From the NCBI RefSeq assembly GCF_959020145.1, contig NZ_CAUEQY010000007.1, positions 25,314-89,313 on the forward strand: a DNA stretch of 64,000 nucleotides, given 5' to 3'. The first letter of the stretch is position 1. Every line of letters begins with the position of its first letter. The stretch comes from an uncultured Bifidobacterium sp. Its GTDB lineage: Bacteria; Actinomycetota; Actinomycetes; Actinomycetales; Bifidobacteriaceae. A program made the position numbers and the translations under genes. Of this stretch, positions 7,935 through 16,252 are shown piece by piece. The notes below the pieces were generated by a model. The model saw only the letters and a program-made list of their open reading frames with translations. It did no database searches and was not told the origin of the DNA.

Positions 7935-9359
7935 TCAGTAGTGGACGTACTGGTAGGCTCCGGCGTTGGAGATCGTTTCCCAAGCCGGGAACGTCGCGAA
8001 GCCAGTGCCGCCTTCGGAGATCAGAACCGAACCGTCGGCGTTCACGCGTTCCACGACGGCCACGTGGCCGTACTGCCAGTCGGCGGTCCAATGTCCGCCT
8101 ACGCTTTGGCCGCGCGCGAACACCATCGCCGCGCCGACATGCGGGGTGTTGTTCACCAGGTATCCGAGTCCACGAGCGGTATTGGCCCAATCGGCGCCGT
8201 TGCCCATGTAGGAGCCGACCGGAAGGCTCAGCTGGGAACGCCTCAGGTATGCCCACAGCGTGCACTGGCGGGACGGATACGCGGCACCGCCGACCGTGTT
8301 GCCGGTGTTGTGTCCGTAGCAGTATCCGGAACCGGCCGGGCAATTGCCGGGCACCGCATAGTTCATGCCGCTGGCGCCGCCGGAATTGTTGTTATTGGGC
8401 GTCGGAGCCGGCGCAGGTGCAGGCGCGGGAGCGGGATTGTAGTTCGTGTTGTTGTTCGGACGCGACTGCTGCTGGTTGTTATTGGGGTTGACAGCGGCGT
8501 TGTTGGAATTGTTGTACTGGTTGTTCCATGAATCGATCTGCGATTTCATGGCGACGATGTCCGCCGCTTCCTTGGCGCTCTGCGTTGTCAGCTGGCTCTT
8601 CTGCGATTCGAGCTTCTCACGTTTCGCCGTGCCCTCGTCACGCAGCTTCTGCAGGGCGGTCTGCTTGATGCTGGCCTCGCTTGCCGCCTGCTGGGCGCTT
8701 GCCGCCTGCTGGTCGGCCTGCTCCTTGAGCTGGGTGATCTTCTGTTCGATGGCGCCCAGACGGTCCTTGCGGTTCATCGACGTGTTCAGCTCGTTCGCCG
8801 CGTCGGTTGCCGCGTTGGATTCGCTTCGCGTGACCGCGGCCTGCGACTGCATCTTGTTGACGAAATCGTCGGCGGTCGTCGAATCGGTGACGAAATCCAG
8901 CACATCCGACGTGCTGGAGCCGTGGAAGCTCTCGCGGGCGAGCTGCGCGACGGCGGCCTTGGCGTCATCATAGTCGGAGCCGGTCTGCTTGATCTGCTCC
9001 TCAAGGTTCGCCTTGTCCTGCTGGGCCGCTTGCAACCGCTGCGTGGTCGCTTCCGCCAGGCTCTGCGCCTGTTCTGCCGCCTGCTGGGCAGATTCCGCGG
9101 CCTCGACCGCCGCAGGAATCTGGTTGTCGTTCAAATCGGCCAACTGCAGAATCGTGTCGGCGAGATCGCTGCTCACGCCGGCAAGCTGCGACTTCAGCTT
9201 GGCGTGGTTCGACACCTTCGCCTGGTATTCCGACATGCTCACGGCATGCGCCTGCGGAGCCGGCGCGGCGACGACCGCGACGCCGCCGGCGCAGAACATA
9301 GCCGAAGCAAGCATCAGTCCAACGATGGGCCGCACCTGTCTCGTCATTTTCCTAGACAT
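7935..9359 (-). CDS. secreted coiled-coil CHAP-domain peptidoglycan hydrolase (PcsB-like)
   Basis: Secreted 474-aa protein. A signal peptide (about 1-40, ending QAHA) precedes a long Ala/Gln-rich coiled coil (about 45-300). An Asn- and Pro-Ala-rich linker (about 305-350) leads to a C-terminal CHAP amidase/endopeptidase domain (about 360-474). The catalytic Cys is in RQCTLWAY and the His in YGHVAVVE. This is the architecture of streptococcal PcsB, which FtsEX activates from across the membrane. The gene begins 88 bp after ftsX on the same strand, supporting a role as the FtsX-controlled daughter-cell-separating hydrolase (inference). The start at 9359 gives a proper signal peptide; an upstream ATG at 9437 overlaps the ftsX end and adds a non-signal segment. 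Confidence 0.88.
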   Translation of the reverse strand: MSRKMTRQVRPIVGLMLASAMFCAGGVAVVAAPAPQAHAVSMSEYQAKVSNHAKLKSQLAGVSSDLADTILQLADLNDNQIPAAVEAAESAQQAAEQAQSLAEATTQRLQAAQQDKANLEEQIKQTGSDYDDAKAAVAQLARESFHGSSTSDVLDFVTDSTTADDFVNKMQSQAAVTRSESNAATDAANELNTSMNRKDRLGAIEQKITQLKEQADQQAASAQQAASEASIKQTALQKLRDEGTAKREKLESQKSQLTTQSAKEAADIVAMKSQIDSWNNQYNNSNNAAVNPNNNQQQSRPNNNTNYNPAPAPAPAPAPTPNNNNSGGASGMNYAVPGNCPAGSGYCYGHNTGNTVGGAAYPSRQCTLWAYLRRSQLSLPVGSYMGNGADWANTARGLGYLVNNTPHVGAAMVFARGQSVGGHWTADWQYGHVAVVERVNADGSVLISEGGTGFATFPAWETISNAGAYQYVHY

Positions 9360-9446
9360 GTATTCCCTTCCCGAAATCCACCTATTTCGACATTGTATCC
9401 AGCAAACTTCAAATATGCTGAACATCTCGTTCAGCACCCCGCCGGT

Positions 9447-10370
9447 TTATGCCTTCAGGTACTTCCTCAGCGAGATGCTGGACGCGACGATCGACAGCAC
9501 GACGGCTCCCACCACAAGGGCCGGTGCAAGCAGCCATACCGTCTTCTGGTTGATCAGAGGCATCCACTGCACGCTCTTCGACAGCCAATCCGTGATGAAC
9601 AGCTTCACCATGGCGCTCAACGTTCCGCAGGCGAGCAGCGAACCAATCAGCGACGCGAACACGCCTTCCAACACGAACGGCAGGCGGATGGTCCAGTTCG
9701 AGGCTCCCACCAGTCGCATGATCTCGGTCTCGTTCTTACGCGAGGCGGCACTCATGCGAATCGTCGTGCCGGTCAGCATGATGGCCACCAGGATCATCAC
9801 GCCGGCGAGCGCCACGGTGACCGCCGTCGCACGGTTCAGCACCGAGAAGACCGGGTCGAAGATCTTGCGTTGATCCTGCACTTCCTCGACACCGGTGCGG
9901 CCGCTCAACACTTCGGATACCACTTGGTATTTGGTCGGGTCCTTCAGTTTCAGACGCAGCGACCCCTGCATGTCGGCGGCGGTGAGCACGCGTCCTTGGT
10001 ATTCGCCGTTCGGATACTGCTTGAGGAAGGTGTTCTTGTAGAAGTCCTCACGGCTCACATATGTGATTTTGGAGACGATGTTGCCGGCTTCCTCGTTGAT
10101 CACGTTCTCCAGATCGACAATCTCCTGGTTGGAAGGCGCCTTGCCCGACGAGCAGGACGCCGCCTGGCTGGCACCGTCCGGGCACAGCCATACGACCACT
10201 TCGACCTTGTCGTACCATTCGCCCTTCGCGGCGGTGATCTGTGCCTGCATCAGGCCGGATACGCCGATGAACAGGAAGGAGATGAATGTGACCAGCATGA
10301 CGGAGATGATCATTGAAACATTGCGCTTGAGGCTGTTCCATGTTTCGGAAAGGATGAAACGAAAACGCAT
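9447..10370 (-). CDS. ftsX: cell division protein FtsX
   Basis: Membrane subunit of the FtsEX ABC-like complex (307 aa). It transmits ATP hydrolysis by FtsE to an extracellular peptidoglycan hydrolase at the septum. A short cytoplasmic start MRFRFILSETWNSLKRN leads to a first membrane helix (about 20-42). A large extracellular loop follows (about 43-170), with two Cys (WLCPDG and ASCSSG) that could form a disulfide, then three C-terminal helices in an FtsX/MacB fold. The start overlaps the ftsE stop by one base (TGATG), indicating translational coupling. Confidence 0.95.
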   Translation of the reverse strand: MRFRFILSETWNSLKRNVSMIISVMLVTFISFLFIGVSGLMQAQITAAKGEWYDKVEVVVWLCPDGASQAASCSSGKAPSNQEIVDLENVINEEAGNIVSKITYVSREDFYKNTFLKQYPNGEYQGRVLTAADMQGSLRLKLKDPTKYQVVSEVLSGRTGVEEVQDQRKIFDPVFSVLNRATAVTVALAGVMILVAIMLTGTTIRMSAASRKNETEIMRLVGASNWTIRLPFVLEGVFASLIGSLLACGTLSAMVKLFITDWLSKSVQWMPLINQKTVWLLAPALVVGAVVLSIVASSISLRKYLKA

Positions 10371-11626
10371 CAGTCGTGCTCCTTGGTGTCCTCAGGGTTT
10401 TCATCGGACGGTGCCGGCGGGACGGGCGGTTCGGACGGTACCGGAGGCTCGGGCGGTGTCGGAGGCTCGGTTTGGGTCGGTGGAACGGGCGGTGCAGGCG
10501 GAGCGGACAGCGCCGATGCTTCGTCGGCACCAGTCTCGGAGGCATCATTTTCAGCGGAGGTCTTGGCCTGTTCGTTCCGTTCGGTTTGCTCGGCCTGTTC
10601 CTGGTCGGCCATCTGTTCGAGGCTCAGTCCCTTGCCCCAGGTCAAGGTGGTCTCCACTGACGCGAAGGCCTCGCCGTAACGGCCGGTGCGTCCGGAATGC
10701 ACGGATTTGGCAAGACGGGCGATGCCGTCGTTCCCCTGTCCGTCATGGACGGCAGCGGCGACCACATCCACGGCGTTCACCACGGTTTCGGCGCGCGTCG
10801 CGCCTTCCACGTCGACGGTGTCGTCAGGAGCGTTCGTTGAATCGATGGCGTTCTGTCGACGGTATTTCGCGTTCGGGTCGGAAGTGCCCAATGCCTGGTG
10901 CGATTTCGACTCGACTTCGGCGTCCGGGAAATACAGCGCGGAATCGTAGGATCCCTGCTGCTCGTCGCGCACGATCTTGCCGGTGTGCAATTCGACCACG
11001 CGTTTGCGCATGGAGTTGACGATCTCTTCGTTGTGTGTGGCCATGACGATGGTGGTGCCGGTACGGTTGATGGCGTCTAACACTTCCATGATGCCCAGCG
11101 ATGTGGTCGGGTCGAGGTTGCCCGTAGGCTCGTCGGCGAGCAGGATCTGAGGATGGTTCACATACGCCCTTGCGATGGCGACGCGTTGCGCTTCGCCGCC
11201 GGACAGCTCATGGGGGTAGTTGTTTTCCTTGCCCGTGAGCCCCACCGTCTGCAGTACTTTGGGCACCAGCGATTTGATGGTGGAACGGCTTGTGCCGATC
11301 ACTTCAAGTGCGAAGGCGACGTTCTCCCATACCGTCTTGTTGTTGAGCAGCTTGTAATCCTGGAAGATAAAGCCGATCTGCCGGCGATAATGCGGCACCT
11401 GCCGTGCGGACAGGCGTCGCAGATCGTTGCCGGCGACGCGGATCTCGCCATCCGTGGCTTCCTCCTCGCGAAGCAGCAGGCTCAGCAAGGTGGTCTTGCC
11501 GGAACCGGACGCGCCCACAAGAAAGACGAAATCACCTCGATCGATGTCAAGATTGATGTCATCCAATGCGGGACGCGTGCCCTTTGGATAGACTTTGCTC
11601 ACATGTTCAAGCGAGATCAGCGCCAT
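10370..11626 (-). CDS. ftsE: cell division ATP-binding protein FtsE with long proline-rich tail
   Basis: Cytoplasmic ATPase of FtsEX. Residues 1 to about 225 form a complete ABC domain: Walker A GASGSGKTT, signature LSGGEAQRVAIARAY, Walker B ILLADEPTGNLDP, H-loop MATHNEE. FtsE usually ends there, at about 220-230 residues. Here the frame continues to 418 residues. The extra part is low complexity: an Ala/Asp/Val-rich stretch, then Glu/Gln-rich (QEQAEQTERNEQ), then dense Pro repeats (PPTPPEPPVPSEPP), ending in an acidic tail. It is a tail of unknown function, possibly a partner-binding arm. It is preceded by prfB and coupled to ftsX. Confidence 0.93.
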   Translation of the reverse strand: MALISLEHVSKVYPKGTRPALDDINLDIDRGDFVFLVGASGSGKTTLLSLLLREEEATDGEIRVAGNDLRRLSARQVPHYRRQIGFIFQDYKLLNNKTVWENVAFALEVIGTSRSTIKSLVPKVLQTVGLTGKENNYPHELSGGEAQRVAIARAYVNHPQILLADEPTGNLDPTTSLGIMEVLDAINRTGTTIVMATHNEEIVNSMRKRVVELHTGKIVRDEQQGSYDSALYFPDAEVESKSHQALGTSDPNAKYRRQNAIDSTNAPDDTVDVEGATRAETVVNAVDVVAAAVHDGQGNDGIARLAKSVHSGRTGRYGEAFASVETTLTWGKGLSLEQMADQEQAEQTERNEQAKTSAENDASETGADEASALSAPPAPPVPPTQTEPPTPPEPPVPSEPPVPPAPSDENPEDTKEHD

Positions 11627-11649
11627 CGTGTTTTCCCTCCGCCTATCGC

Positions 11650-12780
11650 TTAGGCTTCTTGTTCCTCGGCTGCCGCGCGACGCTGTTCGTGACGCCAGCG
11701 GATGCCGGCTTCGATGAACTCGTCGATGTCGCCGTCGAAGACAGCCTGGGTCTGCGAGGTCTCATACCCCGTGCGCAGGTCCTTGACCATCTGGTACGGA
11801 TGCAGCACATACGAGCGCATCTGGTCGCCCCAGCTGGCCTTGATGTCTCCGGCGAGCTCCTTCTTCTTCTTGGCTTCCTCCTCGTGGCGCAGCACCAGCA
11901 GTCGGGACTGCAGCACGGCCATGGCGGCGGCACGGTTCTGAATCTGAGAGCGTTCGTCCTGCATGGTCACCACGATGCCGGTCGGAATGTGGGTGATGCG
12001 CACCGCGGAATACGTGGTGTTCACGCCCTGTCCGCCAGGACCGGACGAGCAGTAGGTGTCGACGCGGATTTCGGAATCCGGCACGTCGATGTGATCGGTC
12101 GCTTCGACCAGCGGCACCACTTCCACGGCGGCGAAGCTGGTCTGACGGCGGCCCTGGTTGTCGAACGGGGAGATACGCACCAGACGGTGGGTGCCACCCT
12201 CCACGCTCAGTCGCCCGTATGCGTACGGGGCGTCCACCTGGAACGTGGCCGACTTGATGCCGGCTTCTTCCGCGTAGGAGGTGTCCATGACCTTGGCCTT
12301 GTATCCGTTGCGTTCCGCCCAACGCAGGTACATGCGCAGCAGCATCTGCGCGAAATCGGCCGCATCCACGCCGCCGGCGCCGGAACGGATCGTCACCACG
12401 GCGGAACGTTCGTCGTATTCGCCGTCAAGCAGCGTCTGGATCTCCATATCGTCGAGATCCTTTTGGATGCTTTCGACTTCGGCCTTCGCCTCGGCCAACG
12501 TGTCGGCGTCCTCTTCCTCCTGGCCAAGCTCGACCAGGGTCTCCACGTCCTCGATGCGCTGGTCGGCGGATGCCAGACGCTTGAGCTGCGACTGCACCGC
12601 GGACAGCTTGCTGGTCACTTTCTGTGCGTTTTCCGGATCGTCCCACAATCCGGGTTCGGCCGCTTTCACTTCAAGGTCCTTGGCCTCGGCGGTCAGTCGA
12701 TCGACGTCGAGGGCCTTGGAAATGGACTCGTATTTGGCGCGCGCTTCGCTGATCGCCTCGGAGTAATCAAATTCTGCCAT
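11650..12780 (-). CDS. prfB: peptide chain release factor 2
   Basis: Class I release factor (376 aa) for UGA and UAA codons. The stop-reading tripeptide SPF (RISPFDNQGRRQTS) marks it as RF2. The peptidyl-transferase motif GGQ is in SSGPGGQGVNTTYS (about residue 250). The gene is a single uninterrupted frame: there is no in-frame UGA near codon 25, so the autoregulatory +1 frameshift of enterobacterial prfB is absent. It lies 23 bp before ftsE on the same strand, so it may share its transcript. The ribosome site is weak. Confidence 0.96.
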   Translation of the reverse strand: MAEFDYSEAISEARAKYESISKALDVDRLTAEAKDLEVKAAEPGLWDDPENAQKVTSKLSAVQSQLKRLASADQRIEDVETLVELGQEEEDADTLAEAKAEVESIQKDLDDMEIQTLLDGEYDERSAVVTIRSGAGGVDAADFAQMLLRMYLRWAERNGYKAKVMDTSYAEEAGIKSATFQVDAPYAYGRLSVEGGTHRLVRISPFDNQGRRQTSFAAVEVVPLVEATDHIDVPDSEIRVDTYCSSGPGGQGVNTTYSAVRITHIPTGIVVTMQDERSQIQNRAAAMAVLQSRLLVLRHEEEAKKKKELAGDIKASWGDQMRSYVLHPYQMVKDLRTGYETSQTQAVFDGDIDEFIEAGIRWRHEQRRAAAEEQEA

Positions 12781-12931
12781 CGTTTACACCATACATTTCT
12801 ATTACGTTCCTGACTATTCTGACATGGAGCCGTCCACGGCTCCCGCACAATCCATAAGGTTTTTCCACGTGCCCACATCCATTTCCCACATGGACGGACC
12901 GCGAACCTGTCCGCACGCATACGGGAAACCG

Positions 12932-12957
12932 GGGCCCGTTTCGGATCATACGGGCCC
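12932..12957 (-). terminator. hairpin after the 43-aa miniprotein gene
   Basis: GGGCCCGT (12932-12939) pairs perfectly with ACGGGCCC (12950-12957), with a 10-base loop. It is 8 bp past the miniprotein stop and lacks a U-run, so it is a weak or Rho-assisted terminator or a processing hairpin. A second short hairpin, GGAGCCGT/ACGGCTCC (12826-12843), stands just before prfB. Confidence 0.45.
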
Positions 12958-12964
12958 GAAGGCG

Positions 12965-13096
12965 TCAAAGCCCCGCGTAGATCGCAGGAATGACCAGACT
13001 CAGCAGCATCGCCGCGGCGATGACGATGCACACCGTGCGCACCATGGTGCGGCGACGGCGTTCTCGCTGCTCGCGTTCGTCCCTGTAGTCACTCAT
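12965..13096 (-). CDS. 43-aa single-span membrane miniprotein
   Basis: Short gene, easily missed. It encodes a strongly charged N-terminus (MSDYRDEREQRERRRR, residues 1-16) and one hydrophobic helix (about 21-42, VCIVIAAAMLLSLVIPAIYA). The Arg-rich side should stay in the cytoplasm. There is no ribosome site, but TATAGT stands seven bases before the ATG, as expected for a leaderless actinobacterial mRNA. It lies between rlmH and prfB, and a GC-rich hairpin follows. No family is recognised and the function is unknown. Coding status rests on the promoter placement and a sensible membrane-protein composition. Confidence 0.55.
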   Translation of the reverse strand: MSDYRDEREQRERRRRTMVRTVCIVIAAAMLLSLVIPAIYAGL

Positions 13097-13103
13097 ACGC
13101 GCC

Positions 13104-13109
13104 ACTATA
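13104..13109 (-). promoter_or_regulatory. -10 box TATAGT for a leaderless transcript
   Basis: A perfect TANNNT-type -10 hexamer on the minus strand ends seven bases from the ATG of the 43-aa gene, so transcription would begin at or next to the A of the start codon. Confidence 0.5.
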
Positions 13110-13153
13110 CCGGCTCGCCCCTACTTAGCGTTTCTTGCGAAACGCCTCGAAAA

Positions 13154-13633
13154 TCACTTGTGGTAAGGTTCTCCGGCGTTGATTTTGTATGCGCGATAGA
13201 TCTGCTCCAGCAGAATCACCCGCATCAGCTGGTGCGGGAACGTCATTTTGGAAAAGCTCAGCAGGTAGTCGGCTCGTTTGAGGATCGCGGGGTCGAGTCC
13301 CAATGAGCCGCCGATGATGAGCTGGATATGGCTGGTGCCGTGAAGTCCGAGGTCGTTGATTTTCGCGGCGAGCTGTTCGCTGGTGAGCTGCTTGCCTTCG
13401 ATGGCGAGGGCGATGACGAACGCGTCGTCACGAATATGTTTGGCGATGCGTTCGCCCTCTTTGGCCTTGATCTGCCGTTCGAGTCCGTCGCTGGCGTGCT
13501 CCGGTGTCTTCTCGTCGGCCACTTCGACGATGTCGAGCTTGCAATACCGGCCCAGTCGTTTCGAATATTCCGCGATGGCGTCGCGCAGATACTTCTCTTT
13601 GACCTTGCCGACGGTGATCAGTGTGATTTTCAC
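13154..13633 (-). CDS. rlmH: 23S rRNA (pseudouridine1915-N3)-methyltransferase RlmH
   Basis: SPOUT-class methyltransferase (159 aa) that acts on pseudouridine 1915 in helix 69 of assembled ribosomes using S-adenosylmethionine. The start VKITLITVGK..KEKYL, the SAM-knot sequence LIIGGSLGLD and the C-terminal ending LLEQIYRAYKINAGEPYHK are diagnostic. The GTG at 13633 is chosen because it gives exactly the family length and AAGAGGAAA lies five bases upstream. A longer open frame to 14095 is antisense-like low-complexity sequence inside dapD. It follows dapD by 49 bp, separated by a perfect hairpin. Confidence 0.95.
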   Translation of the reverse strand: MKITLITVGKVKEKYLRDAIAEYSKRLGRYCKLDIVEVADEKTPEHASDGLERQIKAKEGERIAKHIRDDAFVIALAIEGKQLTSEQLAAKINDLGLHGTSHIQLIIGGSLGLDPAILKRADYLLSFSKMTFPHQLMRVILLEQIYRAYKINAGEPYHK

Positions 13634-13645
13634 GAGTTTCCTCTT

Positions 13646-13672
13646 GCGGAGAGCGCGGATGACGCTCTCCGC
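13646..13672 (-). other. perfect 10-bp hairpin between dapD and rlmH
   Basis: GCGGAGAGCG and CGCTCTCCGC pair perfectly around a seven-base loop. There is no U-run; instead the rlmH ribosome site follows directly. This could limit read-through from dapD or stabilise the rlmH mRNA 5' end. Confidence 0.5.
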
Positions 13673-13682
13673 CATTCCGTTT

Positions 13683-14675
13683 TCAGTTCTTGTGGAGTTT
13701 CTCGTTGAGCTCGATGCCGGTCTTGCGGTAGCGCGCCTCGATGCGGCCGGACACGGAGTTGCGGATGAACAGGATGTTGTCCTTGCCGGACAGTTCGGCG
13801 CCCTTGACGGTTTCGAGCGGTTCGCCGGCTGCGACCTTGGCCTTGTCGTAGATGGTGACCTTGGTGCCGGCGGTGACGTACAGGCCCGCTTCGACCACGC
13901 AGTTGTCTCCCAGGGAGATGCCGATGCCGGCGTTCGCGCCGAGCAGGGAGTGCTCGCCGATGGAGTTCTTGAGCTTGCCGCCGCCGGACAGGGTGCCCAT
14001 GATGGACGCGCCGCCGCCGATGTCGGAGCCGTTGCCGACCACGACGCCCTGCGAGACGCGGCCTTCGACCATGGAGACGCCGAGGGTGCCCGCATTGAAG
14101 TTCACGAAGCCGGCGTGCATGACGGTGGTGCCTTCGGACAGGTGCGCGCCCAGTCGCACGCGGTCGGCGTCGCCGATGCGCACGCCGGTCGGCACGACGT
14201 AGTCGACCATACGGGGGAACTTGTCAATCGACAGCACGTTCACATCGACGTGCGGCGCCAACACGGCTCCGGACTGTCGGGTGGCGGCCATCACGTCAAG
14301 CTTGCGCAAAGCGAAATCGTCGACGGCGAACGGACCGTAGTTGGTCCACACCACGTTGTTGAGCTTGGCGAAAATGCCGTCGAGATTCAACGTGTTCGGC
14401 TTGGCCAGACGCATGCTCAGCAGGTGCAGACGCAGATAGGCGTCGGCGGCGTCCTCGATCGGCTCGTCCAGCTTGGACACGGTGAACACGGGCATGCGGC
14501 GCACGCCACGCGCGTCGGCCTCGTCATGCGCGATGGCGCCGAAGTTGTGATTCGGACGCGAGGTTTCAGCCGGAGCCTCGCCCAACGTGAGTTCCGGATA
14601 CCACACGTCAAGGGTGTTGCCGGCCGCATCGATGCTTGCCAGACCCCAACCCCATGCGGTGCGCTGTTCAGTCAT
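13683..14675 (-). CDS. dapD: 2,3,4,5-tetrahydropyridine-2,6-dicarboxylate N-succinyltransferase
   Basis: Enzyme of the succinylase branch of lysine/diaminopimelate synthesis (330 aa), transferring succinyl from succinyl-CoA. It belongs to the actinobacterial DapD type. The N-terminal domain (about 1-165) is followed by a left-handed beta-helix with hexapeptide repeats (GVRIGDADRVRLGAHLSEGT, VVVGNGSDIGGGASIMG) and a C-terminal extension ending RKTGIELNEKLHKN. Diaminopimelate feeds both lysine and peptidoglycan in related genera; many bifidobacteria use lysine or ornithine in the wall, so here lysine supply is the likely main use. Length fits. Confidence 0.94.
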   Translation of the reverse strand: MTEQRTAWGWGLASIDAAGNTLDVWYPELTLGEAPAETSRPNHNFGAIAHDEADARGVRRMPVFTVSKLDEPIEDAADAYLRLHLLSMRLAKPNTLNLDGIFAKLNNVVWTNYGPFAVDDFALRKLDVMAATRQSGAVLAPHVDVNVLSIDKFPRMVDYVVPTGVRIGDADRVRLGAHLSEGTTVMHAGFVNFNAGTLGVSMVEGRVSQGVVVGNGSDIGGGASIMGTLSGGGKLKNSIGEHSLLGANAGIGISLGDNCVVEAGLYVTAGTKVTIYDKAKVAAGEPLETVKGAELSGKDNILFIRNSVSGRIEARYRKTGIELNEKLHKN

Positions 14676-14816
14676 GTGTACGCTCCTTTGACCATGCCGG
14701 AGCCGTAGACCGGTTCCAGCGATTCGTTAGGTTCTTTCGTTCCTTGAAACACTGTAGCGGCAAGCCATGGCAGGCGCATGCGCACGTCCGAAACCGGAGC
14801 CGCGTGTCAATATCGT

Positions 14817-16112
14817 TCAGTGGCGCTGGTCCATCGGCACGTAATCGCGTTCCGTGTAGCCGGTGTACACCTGGCGCGGACGGCCGATCTTCGTGTTCGG
14901 ATCGGCGAGCATCTCACGGTACTGCGCGATCCAGCCGGGGATGCGGCCCAACGCGAACAGCGTGGTGAACATGGACGGATCGAAGCCGATCGCACGGTAG
15001 ATCAGTCCCGTGTAGAAGTCGACGTTCGGATACAGATGACGAGACACGAAGTAATCGTCGCTCAATGCGATCTGCTCCAGTTCGGTGGCCACGTCGAACA
15101 GCGCGCGCTCGTCCGCCGGCAGCTTCAACGTGTCGGCGCGTTCCATGATCTTCTGCAGATAGGTCTTGGCGATCGCCGCGCGCGGATCGTACGACTTGTA
15201 CACGCGGTGGCCGAGGCCGGAAATGCGATACCCGTTGGCCTTCGCGTCCTCCACGAATTCCTTGACGGTTTTGCCGGAGTCGCGGATGGCTTTGAGCTGG
15301 CGGAGCACCGCCTCGTTGGCGCCGCCGTGCAGCGGGCCGGACAGCGCGTTGATGCCGGCCGCGACCGCGGAATACAGGTTGGCGTGCGCCGAACCGGCGA
15401 TGCGCACCACGGACGTGGAGCAGTTCTGCTCGTGGTCGGCATGGATGATGAGCAGACGGCCAAGCGCGTGCACATACAGAGGATCGGATTCGAACGGCTC
15501 ATACGGCACGGCGAAGCACATGCGCAGGAAATCGTCGACATAGCCACGCGAGTAGTCCGGGTACAGCATCGGCTCATCGCGACGGCGGCGGAAGATGTAG
15601 CTGACGATGGTGCGCGCCTTGGCCATGATGATGGTCGCCGTTTCGTCCAGCTGGTCGGAATCGTTGATGTCCGTGGTGTCCGGGTAGAACGTGGCGAGCG
15701 CGTTGACCGCGGACGCCATCACACTCATCGGATGCGCGGTGCGCGGGAAGGAGCCCATGAACGTACGGAAGTCCTCCCCCACCATCGTGCGGTGGTTGAT
15801 GTCGGAGATGAAACGGTCGTACTGGTCCTTGTTCGGCAGTTCGCCGTGACGCAGCAGCCAAGCGACTTCAAGGAAGTCGGACTGTTCGCACAGCTGCTCG
15901 ATCGGATAGCCGCGATAGCGCAGAATCGAGTTCTTGCCGTCGATGTACGTGATTTTCGATTCGCATTGCGCGGTGGTGAGGAAACCGGGGTCGAGTGTGA
16001 CCCAGCCATCATTGCGCAGCGTGGACACCACGATGCCGTCCGCGCCCGCCGTGGCTTCGACCACCGGCAGGGTGAAGTCCTTGGATTCCACACTCAGATT
16101 GGCTGTGGCCAT
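14817..16112 (-). CDS. gltA: citrate synthase
   Basis: Condenses oxaloacetate and acetyl-CoA to citrate (431 aa, type II hexameric class by length). Conserved catalytic segments are present: HADHEQNCSTS, GPLHGGANEAVL, GLGHRVYKSYDPRA and the Asp of NVDFYTG. In bifidobacteria, which lack a full TCA cycle, the enzyme supplies 2-oxoglutarate for glutamate synthesis. A ribosome site AAGGAGCG precedes ATG, and a -10 box lies 38 bp upstream. It is transcribed separately from dapD (141-bp gap with no clear terminator). Confidence 0.97.
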   Translation of the reverse strand: MATANLSVESKDFTLPVVEATAGADGIVVSTLRNDGWVTLDPGFLTTAQCESKITYIDGKNSILRYRGYPIEQLCEQSDFLEVAWLLRHGELPNKDQYDRFISDINHRTMVGEDFRTFMGSFPRTAHPMSVMASAVNALATFYPDTTDINDSDQLDETATIIMAKARTIVSYIFRRRRDEPMLYPDYSRGYVDDFLRMCFAVPYEPFESDPLYVHALGRLLIIHADHEQNCSTSVVRIAGSAHANLYSAVAAGINALSGPLHGGANEAVLRQLKAIRDSGKTVKEFVEDAKANGYRISGLGHRVYKSYDPRAAIAKTYLQKIMERADTLKLPADERALFDVATELEQIALSDDYFVSRHLYPNVDFYTGLIYRAIGFDPSMFTTLFALGRIPGWIAQYREMLADPNTKIGRPRQVYTGYTERDYVPMDQRH

Positions 16113-16149
16113 ACTCGTTCGCTCCTTACCAGTTCAAAAAGTACCGCCC

Positions 16150-16155
16150 ACTATA
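16150..16155 (-). promoter_or_regulatory. probable -10 box of gltA
   Basis: TATAGT on the minus strand, 38 bp before the gltA ATG, leaves room for a short leader with the AAGGAGCG ribosome site. No good -35 hexamer is visible. Confidence 0.45.
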
Positions 16156-16201
16156 TGGCATGCGCGTTTCGATATGTGGGTTCCGTCTCAAAACGGGCAT
16201 G

Positions 16202-16238
16202 AAAAAACGGGCTGTGCGTAATCGCACAAGCCCGTTTT
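16202..16238 (-). terminator. Rho-independent terminator of map
   Basis: On the minus strand ACGGGC-T-TGTGCG pairs with CGCACA-GCCCGT around ATTA, followed by TTTTTT. It sits 15 bp past the map stop codon. A-rich bases on the other flank mean it could also work on the opposite strand. Confidence 0.85.
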
Positions 16239-16252
16239 CATAAGGTTTTGGA

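Noticed and set aside
11650..12780. Programmed frameshift in prfB
   Set aside because: The gene is one open frame with no early in-frame stop.
13634..14095. N-terminal extension of rlmH to a start inside dapD
   Set aside because: Extra residues are Ala/Ser/Arg/Pro-rich antisense-like sequence; the GTG at 13633 gives the exact family length with a ribosome site.
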